Positions 45,469 to 58,513 of a DNA stretch of 64,000 nucleotides are shown here, in pieces (within the stretch, counting starts at the first letter, position 1; every line of letters begins with the position of its first letter). The DNA comes from Schaalia sp. Marseille-Q2122 (lineage in GTDB: Bacteria; Actinomycetota; Actinomycetes; Actinomycetales; Actinomycetaceae), in assembly GCF_903645355.1 (NCBI RefSeq), contig NZ_CAHJXR010000003.1, positions 124,001-188,000 of the forward strand. Reading direction: 5' to 3'. The notes beneath the pieces were generated by a model that was not told where the DNA came from, did no database searches, and worked only from the letters and a program-made list of their open reading frames with translations. The translations under genes were made by a program, and so were the position numbers.

Positions 45469-46116
45469 ATGACTTTCACCGATGAACTCTGGGATAACAC
45501 CACCGACGTGTACCAGGCGATCACTGAACATCCTTTCGTCACCGGGCTTGGCGACGGTAGCCTGCCTCGTGAGACTTTCACTTACTACATGGCCCAGGAT
45601 GGCCTGTATTTGGGCGAGTATGCGCGGGTCCTGGCAGGCTTGGCCACTCGCTGCGATAACCCTGATGACCTGCTGTTTTGGGTGGAGTCGGCGCGTACGG
45701 CCATTGTGGTGGAGCGCCAGCTGCACGCCTCGCATGTGGACCTTGAGGCGAAGACTCCGATGAGCCCCACCTGCCGCGCCTACACCTCTTTCCTGCTGGG
45801 TTGCCTTGAGTCTGGCTCCTATGGTGTGGCTACTGCCGCCGTGCTGCCGTGTTTTTGGATCTACCAGGAGGTCGGCCAGCACCTGTTGGCCAGCGCCGGT
45901 GACCTGGAGGGCCACAACTACGGGGATTGGATTGGCATGTACGCCGACGAGGAGTTCGCCCAGTCCGTGCGTCACGCCCGTGACATTGTCGACCGCCTGG
46001 GTGAGCGCGCCTCGGCTGAGGAGCGTGCCCGCATGCACGAGGCCTACGCGACGGCCTCGCGCTATGAGTGGATGTTCTGGGATGCGGCCTGGCGTAAGGA
46101 GGGTTGGCCGGTCTGA
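45469..46116 (+). CDS. tenA: TenA family aminopyrimidine aminohydrolase (thiaminase II)
   Basis: TenA proteins salvage degraded thiamine by hydrolysing aminopyrimidines to HMP. The 215-residue helical protein shows YYMAQDGLYLGEYARVLA, the probable nucleophile C128 in VLPCFWIYQEVG and DWIGMYADEEF with the C-terminal YEWMFWDAAW. GAAAGGGG precedes the ATG at 45469. Located 37 bp after thiD, it supplies HMP for ThiD and is probably in the same TPP-controlled transcript. Confidence 0.93.
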   Translation: MTFTDELWDNTTDVYQAITEHPFVTGLGDGSLPRETFTYYMAQDGLYLGEYARVLAGLATRCDNPDDLLFWVESARTAIVVERQLHASHVDLEAKTPMSPTCRAYTSFLLGCLESGSYGVATAAVLPCFWIYQEVGQHLLASAGDLEGHNYGDWIGMYADEEFAQSVRHARDIVDRLGERASAEERARMHEAYATASRYEWMFWDAAWRKEGWPV

Positions 46117-46204
46117 GAGGCGTCATCTGCTCAGCGCTTTTCGGTTTCCTATTTCTGAGCTGTGATGGCATAGGTGGGGTCTGCACGCGGTGGCGTGCGG
46201 GCCC

Positions 46205-46525
46205 CATCTGCTTTTACACACCGCGTTGCTGCCTGCCCTGCTTTTACACACTGCGTTGTAGTTTGCACACCGTATAGCCCCAGAAACTGCAACGCCCCTC
46301 CCATGGGCGGGTTGGGGAGCGAGGGCGGGTTGGGGGCGCGGCTGGCGGCGAGGGCGGGTGCTTTGAGTGGGCGGTTTGACTGGGGCGGTGGCCCCATCTG
46401 CTTTCCACACTGCGTTACTGCCTGCCCTGCTTTTACACACTGCGTTGCTGCCTGCCCTGCTTTTACACACTGCGTTGTAGTTTGCACACCGCATAGCCCC
46501 CAGAAACTGCAACGCCCCTCCCATA
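46205..46525. repeat. Two further copies of the 40-bp palindromic repeat family
   Basis: Copies with GTTGTAGTTT...AAACTGCAAC cores lie at 46255-46293 and 46474-46513, each preceded by 31-bp-type units (TTTTACACACTGCGTTGCTG) and followed by CGCCCCTCCCAT. The gap 46117-46778 otherwise holds only the rpoB promoter region. Confidence 0.85.
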
Positions 46526-46684
46526 AGCTGTGGTCCTGGGTCTTTGCCTTCGGTCTGACGAGGCTCCTGCGGCGGCCCAAGAGTGAATCTGAGCACACCG
46601 CCCCAGACTCCCTACAATCCGCGCGGCGGCTTGCCTATGATGAATAGTTGCGCCTCAGTGTGCCCGAGGTGACCTGTACCCATT

Positions 46685-46714
46685 TTGCCGTAAACAGCGC
46701 CGAGCAAATATAGG
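46685..46714 (+). promoter_or_regulatory. Putative rpoBC promoter
   Basis: TTGCCG (46685-46690) and TATAGG (46709-46714) are 18 bp apart, about 65 bp before the rpoB start. This is the best sigma-70-like pair in the region. Confidence 0.45.
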
Positions 46715-46778
46715 TACCCGTCAGTTAGGGGCCGTAGGCGTGTCCGCGCTGAAAAGTTTTCGCAGGGAAGGACCCCTT

Positions 46779-50255
<3,477 letters not shown>

Positions 50256-50270
50256 TAAGGAGCAAAGACT

Positions 50271-53200
50271 TTGCTGGACGCCAAGACGTTCGACTCCCTC
50301 CGGATCACCCTTGCGACCTCTGAGGACATCGCAGGCTGGTCTCACGGTGAGGTCAAGAAGCCTGAAACCATCAACTACCGTACGCTCAAGCCCGAGCGTG
50401 ACGGCCTTTTCGGCGAGCAGATTTTCGGTCCCACCCGCGACTGGGAGTGTGCTTGCGGTAAGTACAAGCGTGTCCGCTACAAGGGCATTGTCTGTGAAAA
50501 GTGTGGCGTGGAGGTTACCCGCTCGAAGGTTCGCCGTGAGCGCATGGGTCACATTGACCTGGCTGCCCCCGTCACCCACATTTGGTACTTCAAGGGCGTG
50601 CCCTCTCGTCTGGGCTACGTGCTGAACCTGGCTCCGAAGGACCTGGAGAAGGTCATCTACTTCGCCGCCTACATGATCACCGAGGTTGACGAAAAGGGCC
50701 GCGACGAGGACCTCGCCGACCTGCGCGGTGAGCTTGAGGTGGAAAAGGGCCACCTTGAGAACCAGATGAACACCGCTTTGAACGCTCGCGCCGAGCGCGC
50801 CGAGGCAACCGTGGCCCAGCTTGAGGCCGAGGGTGCTAAGCCCGCTGAGCGCGAGAAGGAACGCAAGGCTGCTGAGCGTGAAATGGCTCAGATCCGCCGT
50901 CGTTTCGAAGCTGACATGGAGCACCTGGAGGCTGTGTGGGAGCGTTTCAAGGACCTCAAGGTCGGTGACCTTGAGGGCGATGAGCGCCTCTACCGTTCGA
51001 TGATGCTGCGCTATGGCACCTACTTCAAGGGTGATATGGGCGCTGCCGCCATCCAGAAGCGCCTGCAGAACTTCGACATTGAGGGCGAGGTGGAGAACCT
51101 CCGCCGTGTGATTGCCTCCGAAACGGGCCCGCGTAAGACCCGCGCCATCAAGCGCCTCAAGGTCATTAACGCTTTCGTTGCTACCGGCAATGCGCCTGAG
51201 TCGATGGTTCTGACCACCATTCCGGTGATCCCGCCGGATCTGCGCCCCATGGTGCAGCTTGATGGTGGCCGCTTCGCGACCTCGGACCTCAACGACCTGT
51301 ACCGTCGTGTCATCAACCGCAACACCCGCCTCAAGCGTCTGCTTGAGCTGGGCGCTCCTGAGATCATCGTCAACAACGAAAAGCGTATGCTCCAGGAGTC
51401 TGTGGACGCCCTCTTCGATAACGGCCGCCGCGGCCGCCCTGTCGCGGGCCCCGGTAACCGTCCCTTGAAGTCCATCTCGGACATGCTCAAGGGTAAGCAG
51501 GGTCGTTTCCGTCAGAACCTGCTGGGTAAGCGCGTTGACTACTCGGGCCGTTCGGTCATCGTGGTTGGTCCGCAGCTCAAGCTCCACCAGTGTGGTCTGC
51601 CCAAGCAGATGGCTCTGGAGCTCTTCAAGCCCTTCGTCATGAAGCGCCTCGTTGAGAAGAACTTCGCCCAGAACGTGAAGGCTGCTAAGCGTAAGGTTGA
51701 GCGCCAGCGTCCTGAGGTGTGGGACGTTCTTGACGATGTGATCCGCGAGCATCCTGTGCTGCTCAACCGTGCACCTACGCTGCACCGTCTGGGTATTCAG
51801 GCTTTCGAGCCTCAGCTCATTGAAGGTAAGGCCATCCAGCTTCACCCGCTGGTTTGTGCCGCTTTCAACGCCGACTTTGACGGTGACCAGATGGCAGTTC
51901 ACCTGCCCCTGGGCGCTGAGGCTCAGGCTGAGGCCCGTATCCTCATGCTCTCGACCAATAACATTCTCAAGCCTTCCGATGGCCGACCCGTGGCAATGCC
52001 CTCGCAGGACATGATTATTGGTCTGTTCCACCTGACCTCTGAGCCTGATCCGACGGTTGAGGTTGAGGTTGACGCTGAGGGTAACGAGGTGATTCCTTCC
52101 TTCACCTCCGCCGCCGAGGCTCGTATGGCTTTCGATAATGGTGATCTGCACCTGAATGCCAAGGCTCGCATCCGCTTCACCGACATTGTTGCTCCTGAGG
52201 GCTGGGGAGCTCCGGAGGGGTGGGCTGAGGGCGATCCGATCACCCTGGTCACCTCCCTGGGCCGCACCATCTTCAACGAGACTTTGCCGATCGACTACCC
52301 CTACGTTAACGAGGTTGTCGGTAAGAAGCAGTTGGGGACGATTGTCAACAACTTGACTGAGCGTTACCCCAATGTTTTGGCCGCAGAATGCCTCGATGCT
52401 CTGAAGGCTGCCGGCTTCCACTGGGCGACGTGGTCGGGCATCACCATCGCCTTCTCGGACATTCAGGCCTCTCCCCGTAAGGAAGAGATTCTGGCTCGTT
52501 ATGAGGATCGTGCTGCTGAGATTCAAGAGCAATTCGACATGGGTTTGATCGTTGAGCAGTCTCGCTACGACGAACTCGTGGATCTGTGGCTGAAGTGCAC
52601 CGAAGAGGTCGCAGCCGACATGAAGGCGAATTTCGATGAGCGCAACACTGTGTTCCGCATGGTGTCCTCAGGTGCTCGTGGTAACTGGTCGCAGGTCCAG
52701 CAGCTGGCTGGTATGCGCGGCCTGGTGTCTGACCCGAAGCAGAAGCTCATCGAGCGTCCGATTAAGTCCAACTACCGTGAGGGCCTGACGGTTCTGGAGT
52801 ACTTCATCGCGACCCACGGTGCCCGTAAGGGTCTGGCCGATACCGCTTTGCGTACGGCAGAGTCGGGTTACCTGACCCGTCGTCTGGTTGACGTGTCGCA
52901 GGATGTCATCGTCCGCGAGGCCGACTGTGGTACCCGCGGTGGTCTGAAGATTCAGATCGCTGAAAAGAACGAGGACGGCACCTGGGTTGCGTTGGAGACC
53001 AACGAAACCACGGCTTACGCTCGTACACTTTCGCGCGACGCTGTGGCTGAGGATGGCACTGTTGTTGCTCCTGCTGGCACCGACCTGGGCGACCAGCTCC
53101 TGGCTGAGCTTGTGGCTGCAGGTGTTGCTGAGGTTCACTGCCGTTCGGTCCTGACCTGTGAATCTCAGGTTGGCACCTGTGCCACCTGCTACGGCCGCTC

Positions 53201-54170
53201 TCTGGCAACCGGTAAGCAGGTTGACATCGGTGAGGCTGTTGGCATTATTGCTGCTCAGTCCATTGGTGAGCCTGGTACGCAGCTGACGATGCGTACCTTC
53301 CACACCGGTGGTGCTGCTTCGGCTGCTGACATCACCCAGGGTCTGCCGCGTGTGCAAGAGCTCTTCGAAGCCCGTACACCTAAGGCTGAGGCCAAGATGA
53401 ACGAGGCCGCTGGCCGCGTCCACATTGACGATGATGATCCTGCAATCCGTCGCGTGGTGATTACCCGTGATGATGGTAAGGAGGATCTGGTCATTGAGGT
53501 GTCGCGCCGCCAGAAGCTGCTGGTTTCTGAGGGTGAGCACATTGAGGCGGGCACTCCGCTGACCGAAGGCCAGCTTGATCCCAAGGAAGTTCTGCGCATT
53601 ATGGGCCGCAATGTGGCTCAGAAGCAGCTTGTGGACGAGGTGCAGAAGGTCTACCGCGATCAGGGTGTGGGTATCCACTCCAAGCACATTGAGGTGATCG
53701 TTCGCCAGATGCTGCGCAAGGTCACCATCCTTGAGCCTGGCGACACGAACTTCATGCCTGGTGAGCTGGTTGACCGTATGGCTTACCTGACGCAGAACCG
53801 TAAGGTTGCTGCTGAGGGTGGCCAGCCCGCTTCTGCACGTCAGATGCTCATGGGTATCACCAAGGCTTCGCTGGCTACCGATTCGTGGCTGTCTGCCGCG
53901 TCCTTCCAGGAGACCACGAAGGTTCTGACTGAGGCTGCGATGAACGGCAAGTCGGATGCTCTGCTGGGTCTGAAGGAGAATGTCATCCTCGGTAAGCTCA
54001 TCCCGGCTGGTACGGGTCTGGCACGTTACAACCGCGTGCTGGTGGAGCCCACCGCTGAGGCGATGGCGAACTCTAACTACTCGGAGATGGACTTCCAGGA
54101 TGGCGAGGTGTCCGAGGACTTCCTCAACGCCCTGGGCAGTATCGACTTCGGGATGCCTTTCCGTAGCTGA
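50271..54170 (+). CDS. rpoC: RNA polymerase beta' subunit
   Basis: This is the catalytic core subunit of RNA polymerase, 1299 residues. It starts at TTG 50271 ([20 protein letters not shown]) with AAGGAG upstream, as in other actinobacteria. The N-terminal zinc site is [22 protein letters not shown]. The Mg-binding loop NADFDGDQ is at residues 533-540, so the catalytic aspartates are D535, D537 and D539. The trigger-loop region and C-terminal zinc site ([19 protein letters not shown]) are present. No insertions or frame problems were seen. A long terminator follows. Confidence 0.98.
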   Translation: MLDAKTFDSLRITLATSEDIAGWSHGEVKKPETINYRTLKPERDGLFGEQIFGPTRDWECACGKYKRVRYKGIVCEKCGVEVTRSKVRRERMGHIDLAAPVTHIWYFKGVPSRLGYVLNLAPKDLEKVIYFAAYMITEVDEKGRDEDLADLRGELEVEKGHLENQMNTALNARAERAEATVAQLEAEGAKPAEREKERKAAEREMAQIRRRFEADMEHLEAVWERFKDLKVGDLEGDERLYRSMMLRYGTYFKGDMGAAAIQKRLQNFDIEGEVENLRRVIASETGPRKTRAIKRLKVINAFVATGNAPESMVLTTIPVIPPDLRPMVQLDGGRFATSDLNDLYRRVINRNTRLKRLLELGAPEIIVNNEKRMLQESVDALFDNGRRGRPVAGPGNRPLKSISDMLKGKQGRFRQNLLGKRVDYSGRSVIVVGPQLKLHQCGLPKQMALELFKPFVMKRLVEKNFAQNVKAAKRKVERQRPEVWDVLDDVIREHPVLLNRAPTLHRLGIQAFEPQLIEGKAIQLHPLVCAAFNADFDGDQMAVHLPLGAEAQAEARILMLSTNNILKPSDGRPVAMPSQDMIIGLFHLTSEPDPTVEVEVDAEGNEVIPSFTSAAEARMAFDNGDLHLNAKARIRFTDIVAPEGWGAPEGWAEGDPITLVTSLGRTIFNETLPIDYPYVNEVVGKKQLGTIVNNLTERYPNVLAAECLDALKAAGFHWATWSGITIAFSDIQASPRKEEILARYEDRAAEIQEQFDMGLIVEQSRYDELVDLWLKCTEEVAADMKANFDERNTVFRMVSSGARGNWSQVQQLAGMRGLVSDPKQKLIERPIKSNYREGLTVLEYFIATHGARKGLADTALRTAESGYLTRRLVDVSQDVIVREADCGTRGGLKIQIAEKNEDGTWVALETNETTAYARTLSRDAVAEDGTVVAPAGTDLGDQLLAELVAAGVAEVHCRSVLTCESQVGTCATCYGRSLATGKQVDIGEAVGIIAAQSIGEPGTQLTMRTFHTGGAASAADITQGLPRVQELFEARTPKAEAKMNEAAGRVHIDDDDPAIRRVVITRDDGKEDLVIEVSRRQKLLVSEGEHIEAGTPLTEGQLDPKEVLRIMGRNVAQKQLVDEVQKVYRDQGVGIHSKHIEVIVRQMLRKVTILEPGDTNFMPGELVDRMAYLTQNRKVAAEGGQPASARQMLMGITKASLATDSWLSAASFQETTKVLTEAAMNGKSDALLGLKENVILGKLIPAGTGLARYNRVLVEPTAEAMANSNYSEMDFQDGEVSEDFLNALGSIDFGMPFRS

Positions 54171-54183
54171 GGCTGAATAGGCT

Positions 54184-54244
54184 AAGGGGCGGGGTTCTCG
54201 TTACTCACCGTGTGTGAGGAGCGAGAACCCCGCCCCCTTTTTTT
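54184..54244 (+). terminator. Intrinsic terminator of rpoBC
   Basis: A 15-bp-plus stem (GGGGCGGGGTTCTCG / CGAGAACCCCGCCCC), with a further inner stem, is followed by CCTTTTTTT. It lies 14 bp after the rpoC stop. Confidence 0.95.
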
Positions 54245-54357
54245 GCTTGTATTCCTGTTCTTGTTGTAAGAGTTGCTGATGTGTGAGGGCGATGGGCTGT
54301 CTGACAAAGGGCTGCCCAGCGTGAGCTTGCGTGGGGCGCTTTTCCTCCGTCGCCGTC

Positions 54358-54392
54358 TTACCGCATCGAAGCGCAGTCTGGTATAGACCAGT
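54358..54392 (+). promoter_or_regulatory. Promoter with dre-like GntR/HutC operator
   Basis: TTACCG (54358-54363) and TATAGA (54382-54387) are spaced 18 bp. The -10 box lies inside the palindrome TCTGGTATAGACCAGT (54377-54392), close to the HutC/DasR-type operator consensus (TGGTCTAGACCA). A repressor bound here would block the promoter of the aldolase operon. The HutC-type regulator encoded at 60106-60846 is the obvious candidate. Confidence 0.7.
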
Positions 54393-54452
54393 CTAGGGGA
54401 TGGTGTTAGGATGAGGGCCACATCACTGCCGCCCTCTGCCCTTGGGAGAATG

Positions 54453-55322
54453 ATGAAAGCCTCAACCCTGGATATCGTCACCGCAGCTCAAGAACAGGGC
54501 TACGCCGTTGGCGCCTTCAATGTCTTCGATGACCTGAGCCTGCGCGCTGTGGCCAGAGCCGCCCAGGAGCAGCGCTCCCCGGTAATCATCCAGATCTCCG
54601 TGCGCACCGCCAAAGCTATCGGGGCAGAACTCGTCGCGGACATGTTCTCCGCCGCAGCCACGAGCGTTGATGTGCCGCTTTCCCTTCATCTCGACCACTG
54701 CCCCGACCCCACCTATGCCATGGAGGTCATTGATGCCGGTTGGTCCTCGGTCCTCTTTGACGCCTCCAGCTACGACCTGCCACAAGCCCGCGAACTTACC
54801 GCCGCAGTCGCCGCCCACGCCCATCAGCGCGGCGCCCACGTCGAGTCCGAGATCGAAAACATCGTCGGCGTCGAGGACGGCGTCGGGAGCGACGTCATCG
54901 TCCATGCCTACAGCGACGAAGAACTCGTGACGGTCGCCCAGGAAACGGGCGTCGACATGATTGCCCCGCAGTTGGGTACGGCACACGGCCTCTATAAGGG
55001 GCGGCCCGCCCTCCTGCCTGAACGAGTACGCAGGCTGCGCACGATGACCAGCCTACCCATCGTCCTCCATGGCGGCACGGGGCTCAGCCCGGAGGACTTC
55101 GCCAGCTTCATCGCTGCCGGCGTCAGTAAGATCAACGTCTCGACCGCCCTGAAACATTCCTTCCTGGATGCACTGGTGGATGTCAGCGCTGAAGCGCGCG
55201 CCTACGGTCGCGTGGAACCCCTGCCGATCCTTGCCCAGATCGAACAGCGTGTGGCGGGGACCGTTGCCGAGCATCTTGCTCTTTTTGGAAGTTGCGGCGC
55301 GATTCCAGGGGGTGCGCAATGA
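54453..55322 (+). CDS. Class II (zinc) ketose-bisphosphate aldolase
   Basis: This is a metal-dependent aldolase of the FbaA/GatY/AgaY group that cleaves ketose-1-phosphates or bisphosphates to DHAP and an aldehyde. Zinc and active-site segments are visible: LSLHLDHCPDP, HVESEIENIVGVEDG, LGTAHGLYKG, IVLHGGTGL and the phosphate-binding KINVSTALK. At 289 residues it is of GatY/AgaY length. ATG 54453 is preceded by GGGAG; ATG 54450 and 54411 are in-frame alternatives. First gene of a five-gene operon, overlapping the next gene as ATGA. The true substrate is not evident; no tagatose or fructose pathway gene is adjacent. Confidence 0.87.
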   Translation: MKASTLDIVTAAQEQGYAVGAFNVFDDLSLRAVARAAQEQRSPVIIQISVRTAKAIGAELVADMFSAAATSVDVPLSLHLDHCPDPTYAMEVIDAGWSSVLFDASSYDLPQARELTAAVAAHAHQRGAHVESEIENIVGVEDGVGSDVIVHAYSDEELVTVAQETGVDMIAPQLGTAHGLYKGRPALLPERVRRLRTMTSLPIVLHGGTGLSPEDFASFIAAGVSKINVSTALKHSFLDALVDVSAEARAYGRVEPLPILAQIEQRVAGTVAEHLALFGSCGAIPGGAQ

Positions 55323-56230
55323 CCACGGTGCGGAAGCAGGCGCAGGTCCGCGCGCTCATCTTTGACTGTGATGGCGTCCTGGCTGACACCGAACGTGACG
55401 GACACCGCGTCGCCTTCAACGCGGCCTTCAGCGAGGCTGGCCTGCCCATTCACTGGGATGCAGGCTTTTACGGCGAGCTTGTCACGATTGGTGGGGGGAA
55501 AGAACGCATCGGTCATGTGCTTACCCCCGAGCTCCTGCGTGCGTCTGGGAAAAAAGGCGATCACGAGGGCGCCGCCAGCGCCAGGCCCTCCAGCGCCAGG
55601 CCCTCCAGCGCCAAGCCTGCCAGCGCCGGCGCAGTCACCAGCAGTGACCCCGCCGCCTCTGCCCTCGATCGTGACACCTTGATCCGCAGCCTCCACGCCC
55701 GCAAATCCCGCATCTTCCAAAACCTCGTCGCCGAGGGGAAGGTCCCGCCGCGCCCCGGTGTCGCCCGCCTCATTGACGAGGCCCTCGCCGTCGGCTGGCA
55801 TGTCGCTGTTGCGTCGACCTCCGCTCAGGCGTCGGTAGAAGCTGTGCTCCGCACGGTCGTGGGTGTGGAAGTCGCCGAGCAGATCCCCGTATTCGCTGGC
55901 GACATTGTTCCCCGGAAGAAACCCGCTCCGGATATCTACCTTCATGCCCTCAACGCTTTGGGCATCGCCCCCGAGCACGCGATAGCTGTGGAGGATTCTG
56001 GCGTGGGCGCCCGAGCCGCCCTCGCTGCGGGCATGTCCTTGCTGGTCACGGTCGCCGGTTACACGCGCGAGGATGACTTCAGTGGCGCCCGCCTGGTTGT
56101 GGACAGCTTGGGGGAGGCCAACGCGCCCGCCCTCGTCCTTTCTGACCCGTATCAGCTGATGGCGGGCCGCGACATGGTGGATATGGGGGTGATTGCCGCC
56201 ATTCACGCTCTGGCCCAGCAGCAGGAGTAA
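55319..56230 (+). CDS. HAD-family sugar phosphatase, CbbY-like, with low-complexity insert
   Basis: This is a haloacid-dehalogenase phosphatase whose core reads like CbbY, known to dephosphorylate xylulose-1,5-bisphosphate. ALIFDCDGVLADTERDGHRVAFN carries the nucleophile aspartate. GGGKERIGHVL lies in the cap, VASTSAQASVEAVL is motif II, VPRKKPAPDIY is motif III and VEDSGVGARAALAAGM is motif IV. An insert of about 25 residues (roughly 82-106) in the cap is Ser/Ala/Pro-rich and encoded by a 15-bp tandem repeat (CCAGCGCCAGGCCCT). The ATG overlaps the aldolase stop. The expected role is removing a phosphate from an operon intermediate. Confidence 0.85.
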   Translation: MTTVRKQAQVRALIFDCDGVLADTERDGHRVAFNAAFSEAGLPIHWDAGFYGELVTIGGGKERIGHVLTPELLRASGKKGDHEGAASARPSSARPSSAKPASAGAVTSSDPAASALDRDTLIRSLHARKSRIFQNLVAEGKVPPRPGVARLIDEALAVGWHVAVASTSAQASVEAVLRTVVGVEVAEQIPVFAGDIVPRKKPAPDIYLHALNALGIAPEHAIAVEDSGVGARAALAAGMSLLVTVAGYTREDDFSGARLVVDSLGEANAPALVLSDPYQLMAGRDMVDMGVIAAIHALAQQQE

Positions 56231-56290
56231 TGCGCGAATGCGATGGGATGACGGCTGCGCAAAGGCGCGCGGCCGAAAGGAAGAACTCAC

Positions 56291-57637
56291 ATGCGTCTGA
56301 CCACCACCCCCCAACCAGCCTCTCTGCGCCTCACCCTCAACGACCTTGCTCTTCCCGTGAAAACCGGGAAGGACACCATGGTCCACCGCGTGCTTGACAC
56401 GCCCCTTGACCCCGAAACCTACGAGCTTTTCCGCCGTTACGCCACGGGTATCACCGTCGGTGCTGAACTCGAAAAGGTCGTCACCTACTTCGCCACCCCC
56501 GAGGGCCACACCCCGGCGGGCTTCCGCCGCACGCTCAGCCTCAACGGTGAGGGCATCGTGTGCGTGGACCTCGTGCGCGATATTAGCTGTGACGTTGACG
56601 GTACTGAGCGCCCCACGAAGGTGCTGTATTCGGCGGACTCAGCCAACCCTTATGAGGTCGCCCACGTCGCGCCCTTTGTCGCAAACCTGACCTGCAATCC
56701 CGGTATTATCTACGACCTCTTCCTCAATGACCCAACAGCTAATGTGGGCGGCCATTTCAAAGACCGTGACGAGGTCATGGCCGAGTTGGGGAGGGTCCTT
56801 GGCCCGGGGGCGGATATTTCCGTTGAGCTCAATAATCCCTTCGAGGCTGACTTCGGGGCAATCCTGGAAGAAGCCGAGCGTTTCCGTGAGATCCTCTCTC
56901 CCTGGCGCGTAGTCATTAAGGTCCCTCACACAGGGCCGGTGAATGCTGCCAATGTGGGTCAGCTCCTTGAGGGTGATAAGCGCTTGGATGTGCGCTACTC
57001 CCAGGGCACAACGGAGGACCGAATGCGCGGCCATCACCTGGCGCTCAAACTGCGTGAGGAGGGTTTCCGCGTGAACTTCACCCTCATGTTTGAGCCCTAC
57101 CAGGCGCAGATGGCTCTGCAGGCCAGGCCCTACTTCATTAACGCCTTCGTCCGTCACCGGCGGATGCAGACCAGCCGCATGGCTGGGCTCATGCAGGCCT
57201 ACGCGGTGACGGGAGATGACTCCTTCCTCAAGGATCTGCGCGCCTATATGGTGGCCAACGACTACCTGGCTTCCCACGAGGACACCCTGGAGTTGCACAG
57301 CGTGCGTGCCCTGGCTGAGTCGATCCTTCACATTCGTAGGGTTGACGAGGGTGACGCCGACGCTCCCCTTGTGGGGGATGGTTTGGATTCGGCGCGCCAC
57401 TGTTTGCGCGTGCTCAGGCAGGCGAATCTGCCGGACACTCGCCTGATTATCTGTTCGATGGAGGGTGAGCTGAACTATCCCGACATTGACCGCCTCCTCG
57501 TTGAAGAGGAGTTTGCCGATATGGCTGGTCGTGTGGTGGTCACTGCTGAACCCCAATATCTGGCTCGTTTTACCTCGACGAACCAGGTCATTTCTTATCA
57601 ACGTCGGTTTATGGCTGCCGCGCAGGGGCAGGCCTAA
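56291..57637 (+). CDS. Transaldolase-family-like protein
   Basis: This 448-residue protein has no confident specific name. Its central part reads like a transaldolase/fructose-6-phosphate aldolase barrel: VAPFVANLTCNPGIIYDLF, then VVIKVPHTGP with probable Schiff-base K210, and GFRVNFTLMFEPYQAQMALQ followed by YFINAFVRHR. About 100 residues before the barrel and 120 after it are extra compared with small transaldolases. The gene lies 60 bp after the CbbY-like gene, with GAAAGGAAG before the ATG. A carbon-chain transfer or cleavage of a sugar phosphate is inferred; a related but non-catalytic role cannot be excluded. Confidence 0.7.
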   Translation: MRLTTTPQPASLRLTLNDLALPVKTGKDTMVHRVLDTPLDPETYELFRRYATGITVGAELEKVVTYFATPEGHTPAGFRRTLSLNGEGIVCVDLVRDISCDVDGTERPTKVLYSADSANPYEVAHVAPFVANLTCNPGIIYDLFLNDPTANVGGHFKDRDEVMAELGRVLGPGADISVELNNPFEADFGAILEEAERFREILSPWRVVIKVPHTGPVNAANVGQLLEGDKRLDVRYSQGTTEDRMRGHHLALKLREEGFRVNFTLMFEPYQAQMALQARPYFINAFVRHRRMQTSRMAGLMQAYAVTGDDSFLKDLRAYMVANDYLASHEDTLELHSVRALAESILHIRRVDEGDADAPLVGDGLDSARHCLRVLRQANLPDTRLIICSMEGELNYPDIDRLLVEEEFADMAGRVVVTAEPQYLARFTSTNQVISYQRRFMAAAQGQA

Positions 57638-57799
57638 GCCGCATGATCCTGTGTTGGGCGCTGCCCCTGGGTGGCGCCCCCGCCAGGTGGAGGCTACGCG
57701 CCTACCACCTCACCTACTACGACAAGTGGAGTACCTACCCCGCTGCATGGCAATGAGGCTGCTCAGCGGGTCGACGGCAACGATGCCAGGAGGGACATC

Positions 57800-58495
57800 A
57801 TGAATCTGACAGTTGAGGAATACGCTAAGCACTTCGATATGGCCTTGCACCTGCAAAGCAGCGTCGAAGATGATATCCGCCAGCATGCGCGCACCGCCCG
57901 CGAGGCGGGCGTGGCTGCTTGCTACACAAACTCCATGTGGACGCCGGTGGTGGCTGAAGAGCTGGCTGGTAGCGACGTGCGCGTCGGTACCGCGATCTCT
58001 TTCCCCTATGGCTGTACCTCCACCGCCATGAAATTCGCTGAGATCGACGAGGGCCTGGAGCTGGGCGCGACCGCAGTGGATATGGTGGTCAATATTGGTC
58101 GCCTCCGTGAGGGCGACAATGATTACGTGCGACGCGAGGTTGAAGGCCTCGTGGAGCGCACCTACGGGCGCGCCCTGTCGAAGGTCATCTTCGAGGTGTG
58201 CTTCCTCAATGACGAGGAGATCGCCCGCCTGACCCGGATCTGCTCGGACGCGGGGGTGGACTACGTCAAGACCGCCACCGGCTCTGAGGGCTTCCCCACC
58301 GAGGCGCAGGTGGCCATTATGCGCGCCAATATCACCAATCCCAATACGCGGCTGAAGGTGTCGGGCGTGCCGCGCACCTTCACGATGCCAGCGACCTTGT
58401 GGATGATCGAAAAACTAGGGGTTTCCCTTATTGGTACCCGCTCGGCGGCAAAGCTCGTCGCCCAGTATGCCGCCTACATCGGCGCCGACGACTAA
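57800..58495 (+). CDS. Divergent DeoC/LacD-type aldolase
   Basis: This 231-residue protein resembles deoxyribose-phosphate aldolase. The Schiff-base lysine is K157 in DYVKTATGS, with a second conserved lysine at K128 (SKVIFEVCFL) and the VDMVVNIG strand. It is divergent: the usual DHTLLKP near the N-terminus reads DMALHLQSS, and the C-terminal phosphate loop reads SLIGTRSAAKLV instead of GTSSG. Substrate specificity may therefore differ from deoxyribose 5-phosphate. ATG 57800 follows CAGGAGGG, and the upstream in-frame extension to 57671 has no such site. It lies in the middle of the operon, 18 bp before the kinase. Confidence 0.8.
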   Translation: MNLTVEEYAKHFDMALHLQSSVEDDIRQHARTAREAGVAACYTNSMWTPVVAEELAGSDVRVGTAISFPYGCTSTAMKFAEIDEGLELGATAVDMVVNIGRLREGDNDYVRREVEGLVERTYGRALSKVIFEVCFLNDEEIARLTRICSDAGVDYVKTATGSEGFPTEAQVAIMRANITNPNTRLKVSGVPRTFTMPATLWMIEKLGVSLIGTRSAAKLVAQYAAYIGADD

Positions 58496-58513
58496 GAAAC
58501 GGAGGAATAGATC

